Shown here in pieces: positions 1 through 5,516 of a DNA stretch of 5,516 nucleotides. The position numbers were made by a program, and so were the translations under genes. Origin of the DNA: Desulfobacteraceae bacterium UBA2230 (lineage in GTDB: Bacteria > Desulfobacterota > Desulfobacteria > Desulfobacterales > Desulfosarcinaceae); NCBI GenBank assembly GCA_002348005.1, contig DDYQ01000161.1, positions 14,256 through 19,771 of the forward strand, given 5' to 3'. Within the stretch, counting starts at the first letter, position 1, and every line of letters begins with the position of its first letter. The notes below the pieces were generated by a model. The model saw only the letters and a list, made by a program, of their open reading frames with translations, did not search any database and was not told where the DNA came from.

Positions 1-647
1 GCATCGGCTTCGCCATTCCCATCAATCGGGCCAAGCGCATCGTCAATGATCTTATCCAATTCGGGTATGTGGTGCAAGCCTGGCTCGGCCTTTTGGTTCA
101 GGATCTGGACCGCGCCACAGCCGAATACTTCAAGCTCCCCATTTCCGGGGGCGTGGTGGTGACGACCGTTGAAAAGGATAGCCCGGCCGGCCGCGCGGGC
201 CTCGCGGCCGGCGATTTGATACTCGCCCTTTCGGGCCGCAGCATTGCTTCTACCCAAGATTACCATACGGCGACTCAGTCGGTGAGTGCCGGCGAAAAAA
301 TTGCGGTTCGGTTGATGCGGCACGGTCAAGAGCTGACCCGTACAATCCAGGCCCAGGTGTACCCCGCGGACCGTGCCCCCGAATTGGCCTGGCGCCGCCT
401 GGGCCTCAAGGTGGGCGGTGCGGAGAGCGGCAGCGGGGTGGTTGTCACTGCCGTGCGCAAGGGCAGCGCACTGGAGCGCGTCGGTGTCGCCGCCGGCGAC
501 CTGATCCTGCAGATAGACGACGCCACCACCAGGAGCGTGGCGGAATTTAACTCGGCAATCATCCGCGGCCGTCTGAAATCTTCAATGACCGTGCTGCTCC
601 AGCGCTACAATCAAATTTACCGCCTTACGGTTACACCGGAACCGTAA
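1..647 (+). CDS. HtrA/DegP-like serine protease, C-terminal part with two PDZ domains (5' end outside window)
   Basis: The reading frame is open through the left edge; the first full codon is at position 3 and 214 residues are visible. It begins with IGFAIPIN, the last strand of the S1C (HtrA) trypsin-like protease domain in this family, so the His-Asp-Ser catalytic residues lie outside the window. PDZ1 covers about visible residues 26-119 (WLGLLV peptide-binding loop, then SPAGRAGLAAGDLIL). PDZ2 covers about 130-210 (RRLGLKV, then SALERVGVAAGDLIL). Two PDZ domains fit the DegP/DegQ type better than single-PDZ DegS. Family members act in the periplasm, degrading or holding misfolded envelope proteins, and their PDZ domains bind exposed C-termini. 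An ATG at 67 is out of frame, and a GTG at 69 lies inside the domain linker and is not a real start. asnS follows after 14 nt on the same strand, so the two may be co-transcribed. The family call is firm; the exact paralogue is not. Confidence 0.93.
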   Translation, partial: IGFAIPINRAKRIVNDLIQFGYVVQAWLGLLVQDLDRATAEYFKLPISGGVVVTTVEKDSPAGRAGLAAGDLILALSGRSIASTQDYHTATQSVSAGEKIAVRLMRHGQELTRTIQAQVYPADRAPELAWRRLGLKVGGAESGSGVVVTAVRKGSALERVGVAAGDLILQIDDATTRSVAEFNSAIIRGRLKSSMTVLLQRYNQIYRLTVTPEP

Positions 648-653
648 GCAAGC

Positions 654-658
654 GAGGA
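654..658 (+). promoter_or_regulatory. Shine-Dalgarno sequence of asnS
   Basis: GAGGA lies three bases before the ATG at 662, inside the 14-nt gap after the protease stop codon. The spacing is short but usable. It supports the ATG at 662 as the asnS start, and the conserved N-terminal OB-fold beginning about 15 residues later agrees. Confidence 0.55.
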
Positions 659-661
659 TCT

Positions 662-2023
662 ATGCAACGCATCAAAATTGTCCAACTGCTGAAATCGGCG
701 GTGCCCTACGATGAGGTCTTGATAAAAGGCTGGGTGCGCACCAAACGGGATGCCAAAACCTTTTCCTTCATCGAAGTTAACGACGGTTCCTGTCTGGGCA
801 ACCTGCAGGTGATCGCCGAAGAGGTTATACCCAACTACAACACGGCGCGCAACTTGACCACCGGTTCGGCCGTAGCCGTCACCGGTGCCCTGGTGCGCTC
901 CCAGGGCCAGGGCCAGCAATGGGAGCTGCGTGCCCAAACACTTGAACTCATCGGCGAGGCTCCCGAGTCCTTTCCGTTGCAGAAGAAGCGCCACAGCGAC
1001 GAATTTTTGCGAACCATCGCTCACCTGCGTCCGCGCACCAACAAATTCGGGGCCGCCTTCCGCATTCGTTCGGAGATGGCGTACGCGGTGCACCGCTTTT
1101 TCCACGAACGCGGTTTCCGTTACATCCACACTCCCATACTGACCGGTTCGGACTGCGAGGGCGCCGGCGAAATGTTCCGGGTCACCGCCCTGCCTCCAGG
1201 CGAAAAAGACCTTGCGCAGGATTTCTTCGGCAAAGAGGCCAATCTGACGGTGTCGGGCCAGCTCGAAGCCGAGATGCTGGCGCTCGCACTGGGCGATGTT
1301 TACAGCTTCGGACCCACTTTCCGCGCCGAAAATTCAAACACCCGCCGCCATGCCGCAGAGTTCTGGATGATCGAACCGGAGTGCGCTTTCTGCGATCTTG
1401 CCGCCAATATGGATCTGGGAGAAGATCTCATTCAATACCTGAGCCGCTATGTCATGGATCATTGCGCCGACGATCTGGGCCTTTTCGCGCGCTTTGTGGA
1501 TAAAACGCTGCTCAAGACATTGCAGACCACGGCATCGGCCCGATTCGAACGGCTCATCTACGCCGACGCCGTGTCGATCCTGAGCCAAAGCGGTCGGCAG
1601 TTCGAATATCCGATTACACCGGGAATCGATCTGCAGTCGGAACACGAACGCTTTTTGACCGAGGAGTACTTCAAGAAACCGGTTATCGTCTACAACTTCC
1701 CCAAGTCGATTAAACCGTTCTACATGCGCTTGAACGACGACGATGCGACAGTGGCCTCCATGGATGTTCTGGTGCCGGGCATCGGTGAGATTATCGGCGG
1801 CAGTCAGCGTGAGGAGCGTCTCGATCTGTTGACCGCGCGCATGGAGCAGTCCGGTTTGAGCCGCGCTGACTACTGGTGGTATCTGGAATCGCGCTTGTTC
1901 GGCAGCGTCCCGCACAGCGGCTTCGGCATGGGATTCGAGCGTGTGCTCATGATGGTTACCGGAATCAGCAATATCCGAGACGTGATCCCTTTCCCGCGCA
2001 CGCCCAAGAACATCGAATTCTGA
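662..2023 (+). CDS. asnS: Asparaginyl-tRNA synthetase (AsnRS)
   Basis: This class IIb aminoacyl-tRNA synthetase (EC 6.1.1.22) charges tRNA-Asn with asparagine in the cytoplasm using ATP. It is 453 residues, close to the E. coli enzyme (466). Residues about 17-98 form the OB-fold anticodon-binding domain (IKGWVRTKRD, SFIEVNDGS). The catalytic core follows: motif 1 around 150-163 (GFRYIHTPILTGSD), then CEGAGEMFRVT, DFFGKEANLTVSGQLEAE at 187-204, motif 2 at about 216-239 (FRAENSNTRRHAAEFWMIEPE region, Arg221) and motif 3 at 418-431 (HSGFGMGFERVLMM, Arg427). The protein ends NIRDVIPFPRTPKNIEF. The FRAENSNT...AEFWMIEPE form of motif 2 separates AsnRS from AspRS and LysRS. No key residue is missing. 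Its presence implies direct tRNA-Asn charging, although a GatCAB route elsewhere cannot be excluded. It lies 14 nt after the HtrA gene and converges on the thymidylate synthase gene. Confidence 0.98.
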   Translation: MQRIKIVQLLKSAVPYDEVLIKGWVRTKRDAKTFSFIEVNDGSCLGNLQVIAEEVIPNYNTARNLTTGSAVAVTGALVRSQGQGQQWELRAQTLELIGEAPESFPLQKKRHSDEFLRTIAHLRPRTNKFGAAFRIRSEMAYAVHRFFHERGFRYIHTPILTGSDCEGAGEMFRVTALPPGEKDLAQDFFGKEANLTVSGQLEAEMLALALGDVYSFGPTFRAENSNTRRHAAEFWMIEPECAFCDLAANMDLGEDLIQYLSRYVMDHCADDLGLFARFVDKTLLKTLQTTASARFERLIYADAVSILSQSGRQFEYPITPGIDLQSEHERFLTEEYFKKPVIVYNFPKSIKPFYMRLNDDDATVASMDVLVPGIGEIIGGSQREERLDLLTARMEQSGLSRADYWWYLESRLFGSVPHSGFGMGFERVLMMVTGISNIRDVIPFPRTPKNIEF

Positions 2024-2040
2024 CAGACGATTTTAGTAGT

Positions 2041-2092
2041 ACGTTCCAGGATCAGGGATGCAGATCCTGCGTGGGCGGGGCGGACGTTCCAG
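2041..2092. repeat. 9-bp direct repeat ACGTTCCAG flanking a hairpin
   Basis: ACGTTCCAG occurs at 2041-2049 and again at 2084-2092 in the 124-nt convergent gap between asnS and the thymidylate synthase gene. The first copy overlaps the left arm of an inverted repeat. Two copies of 9 bp within 52 bp could be chance; no mobile-element ends or coding sequence lie between them. Confidence 0.35.
2047..2069. terminator. Small hairpin between convergent genes, possible weak terminator
   Basis: CAGGATC (2047-2053) and GATCCTG (2063-2069) form a perfect 7-bp inverted repeat with a 9-nt loop, 23 nt after the asnS stop. The position suits a shared terminator for asnS and the converging thymidylate synthase gene. 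However, neither side has a T-run, so it does not meet the usual intrinsic-terminator form. I see nothing else in 2024-2147 apart from a 4-bp stem CGGT/ACCG at about 2130-2143. Confidence 0.3.
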
Positions 2093-2147
2093 CAACCGCA
2101 CAAGATGAGGTGTAACTCAATATCGGAGCGGTAGTAAACCGTCGCAA

Positions 2148-2939
2148 TCAGGTACGTAAACAGCGCAGTTTAGCCAGGTCCTCGGCATACCCGTACAAAT
2201 GCAGGCCCTTGCTTTCAACGATCATTTCACCGTCTTTGACCCCGATTTCGGCGGCCATGTATTCTTTAAGGTTCTGCAGGCCGGCCAGATTGGCCGGCAG
2301 ACCGCCCCACAGATCCCACGAACGGAAGTAGATGCAGAAATGCAGGGTGTCGTCCTGAATCCGCGTGTCGATGGCGCGCAGGCAGGGAGGATCCAGCAGG
2401 GTCACATCGGATGGGTGCGCTACCTGAAGTACCATCTGGTTGTTACGCGGCCCATACCGTTTATAGGTATCGATCAGCCATTCAATCTGGTTGATGTAAA
2501 CGCGCTCACCTTCAACAAAAACGATGCGACCGTCAGGATCGCGCCGGTCGATGATCTCGCGGTTCCCGTTCTGCCACCAGGTCAACTTGTCGCCTTCGAG
2601 AGGAACGCGGGTGAGCCGTTCACCGTAAGTATACGATTCACCAGGCTGCTTCTGCCCGGTCATGAGATATTCAATATAGGAGCGATCATGACCGGGTCCG
2701 CCGTAAATGTAGGATTCCTCGACCGGGTTGGGTATACCGCAGCCGGCCGGAATATCAGGAAGCAGGGGACGGGCTCCCGGATAGCGGACATGGCCGATGA
2801 AGTAGTCGTATTCGAGCCGGGTCTGACCGGCATAGGATCCGCGATCAATAATGAAGCGGCGACCGTGGTCCAGAACATCATGCACGGCCTGAAACCAGAG
2901 ATCGGGCAGATCACGCGCTGTTATCTGATGAAGCTTCAT
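2148..2939 (-). CDS. thyA: Thymidylate synthase, archaeal/methanogen-type (ThyA superfamily)
   Basis: This 263-residue protein probably makes dTMP from dUMP with a methylene-tetrahydropterin/folate donor. The catalytic core aligns with E. coli ThyA at exact spacings: Cys186 in DPPCLRAID (=Cys146), Arg206-Ser-x-Asp209 in YFRSWD (=Arg166/Asp169, 20 residues on), GLPAN with Asn217 (=Asn177), and His247-x-Tyr249 (=His207/Tyr209, 30 residues on). YTYGERL at 103-109 matches the ThyA VYGKQWR region. Asn217 favours a uracil substrate; dCMP hydroxymethylases usually have Asp there. The N-terminal ~75 residues (DRGSYAGQTRLEYD, then PLLPDIPAGCGIPNP) are unlike classical ThyA and mark the archaeal-type branch. 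Odd points: Asn166-Asn167 sit where ThyA has its phosphate-binding Arg126-Arg127, and only 14 residues follow Tyr249. The ATG is supported by AAGGA eight bases upstream. It lies downstream of gyrB on the same strand, separated by about 300 nt and a likely terminator. Cofactor identity cannot be read from the sequence. Confidence 0.88.
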   Translation of the reverse strand: MKLHQITARDLPDLWFQAVHDVLDHGRRFIIDRGSYAGQTRLEYDYFIGHVRYPGARPLLPDIPAGCGIPNPVEESYIYGGPGHDRSYIEYLMTGQKQPGESYTYGERLTRVPLEGDKLTWWQNGNREIIDRRDPDGRIVFVEGERVYINQIEWLIDTYKRYGPRNNQMVLQVAHPSDVTLLDPPCLRAIDTRIQDDTLHFCIYFRSWDLWGGLPANLAGLQNLKEYMAAEIGVKDGEMIVESKGLHLYGYAEDLAKLRCLRT

Positions 2940-2947
2940 ATCGGTAT

Positions 2948-2952
2948 TCCTT
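2948..2952 (-). promoter_or_regulatory. Shine-Dalgarno sequence of the thymidylate synthase gene
   Basis: On the minus strand AAGGA stands eight bases before the ATG at 2939, which is good spacing and fixes this start. It overlaps a TAA (2951-2953) that closes an upstream coding-like frame, an arrangement common between genes of an operon. Confidence 0.7.
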
Positions 2953-3016
2953 ACGGCTGGATATCGGTCGTTGCCAGTTCAGCGATGTTCAGGCCGTCGC
3001 GCAGGTCGTGATATCT
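2951..3016 (-). other. Coding-like tail without a start codon; possible gene remnant
   Basis: A minus-strand frame ends in TAA at 2951-2953, overlapping the thymidylate synthase ribosome binding site. Its last 21 residues, RYHDLRDGLNIAELATTDIQ plus a final Pro, use mostly G/C-ending codons (CTG, CGC, GAC, AAC, ATC, CAG) as the real genes here do. The frame is open back to a TGA at 3176-3178 (74 codons) but has no ATG or GTG, only one TTG at 3077-3079 with no clear ribosome binding site. The upstream residues look less coding-like. It could be the 3' stub of a decayed gene that once preceded the synthase, or chance. I do not recognise the peptide. Confidence 0.2.
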
Positions 3017-3028
3017 GCGACCGGCCTG
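2990..3028 (-). other. GC-rich imperfect hairpin in the leader of the thymidylate synthase gene
   Basis: CAGGCCG (2990-2996) pairs with CGGCCTG (3022-3028). After a one-base bulge, TCGC (2997-3000) pairs with GCGA (3017-3020), and AG/CT closes a loop of about 10 nt. The hairpin begins 51 nt upstream of the ATG on the minus strand and has no following T-run, so it is not an ordinary terminator. It may be an mRNA leader structure, or a by-product of the coding-like tail that overlaps it. Confidence 0.35.
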
Positions 3029-3191
3029 TCGGTGTGGTGGCGGAACAAAGCCCCTTGACAGGCGGATTGATATTTGCAATAGCTCGCTTGCGCTTGAATG
3101 CCCTGTGACGACCTCCCTCTGAGCTGAAACATCTGCATTGGCATACGAATCGATCGCTAGCGAACTTGGTCTGATTCAGCGCAAGCAAATC

Positions 3192-3225
3192 TGAACCCCC
3201 GGGAAGGCCGCAGACCGGGGGTTCA
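3192..3225 (-). terminator. Probable intrinsic terminator of gyrB
   Basis: TGAACCCCCGG (3192-3202) and CCGGGGGTTCA (3215-3225) form a perfect 11-bp, very GC-rich stem with a 12-nt loop, starting 13 nt after the gyrB stop codon. On the minus strand the stem is followed by GATTTGC, so the U-tract is short. On the plus strand it is followed by TCATTTTC. Strength and position make it a likely gyrB terminator, which would give the thymidylate synthase gene its own promoter in the remaining ~250 nt. I could not identify a convincing -35/-10 pair on the minus strand there. Confidence 0.75.
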
Positions 3226-3237
3226 TCATTTTCACGC

Positions 3238-5516
<2,279 letters not shown>

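Noticed and set aside
67..71. Possible starts (ATG at 67, GTG at 69) for a shorter PDZ-only protein
   Set aside because: The ATG is out of frame. The GTG sits inside a continuous HtrA frame whose upstream codons encode the conserved IGFAIPIN strand.
1334..1915. Minus-strand open frame of 193 codons
   Set aside because: It is antisense to the catalytic core of asnS and shows no recognisable motif.
2199..3011. Plus-strand open frame of 270 codons
   Set aside because: It is antisense to the thymidylate synthase gene, whose catalytic residues align at exact spacing with ThyA; the antisense frame has no family features.
2989..3144. Minus-strand 51-residue ORF starting ATG at 3144 (MPMQMFQLRG...)
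   Set aside because: There is no Shine-Dalgarno sequence before the ATG, composition is not protein-like and it ends within the hairpin; chance is the simpler explanation.
3154..3163. 10-bp perfect palindrome TCGCTAGCGA next to overlapping CGATCG
   Set aside because: It could be an operator, but a single short palindrome with no identified promoter or regulator nearby is not enough to call one.
2940..3237. tRNA or other known structured RNA in the intergenic region
   Set aside because: No T-loop GGTTCRANYCC-like motif or cloverleaf arrangement is seen on either strand; only the hairpins listed are present.

Overview
The window comes from a bacterial chromosome and holds four protein genes in two co-oriented pairs that converge near position 2,100. 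The plus strand carries the 3' end of an HtrA-type PDZ serine protease (cut by the left edge), followed after 14 nt by a complete asparaginyl-tRNA synthetase gene, asnS. The minus strand carries gyrB (DNA gyrase subunit B, 5' end cut by the right edge), followed downstream by a complete thymidylate synthase-like gene of the unusual 'archaeal/methanogen-type' branch.

The organism looks like a Gram-negative, probably deltaproteobacterial (Desulfobacterota, sulfate-reducer-like) species. GyrB carries the long insertion between the TOPRIM core and the C-terminal tail that is typical of Gram-negative GyrB. The thymidylate synthase is a type I know from methanogens and, from memory, from anaerobic deltaproteobacteria. 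This placement is an inference from protein character; no rRNA is present.

Layout: 1-647 HtrA C-terminus with two PDZ domains; 662-2023 asnS; 2024-2147 convergent intergenic DNA with a small hairpin and a 9-bp direct repeat; 2148-2939 (minus) thymidylate synthase-like; 2940-3237 a leader/intergenic stretch with a GC-rich hairpin, a coding-like tail without a visible start, and the probable gyrB terminator; 3238-5516 (minus) gyrB.

The genes are housekeeping: envelope protein quality control, translation, dTMP supply and DNA supercoiling. I see no CRISPR array, transposase, tRNA, rRNA, toxin-antitoxin pair or defence genes, and no clearly new system. The points most worth a second look are in the thymidylate synthase (phosphate-binding Arg pair replaced by Asn-Asn, and a very short C-terminus after the catalytic His-x-Tyr motif) and in the roughly 300 nt upstream of it.
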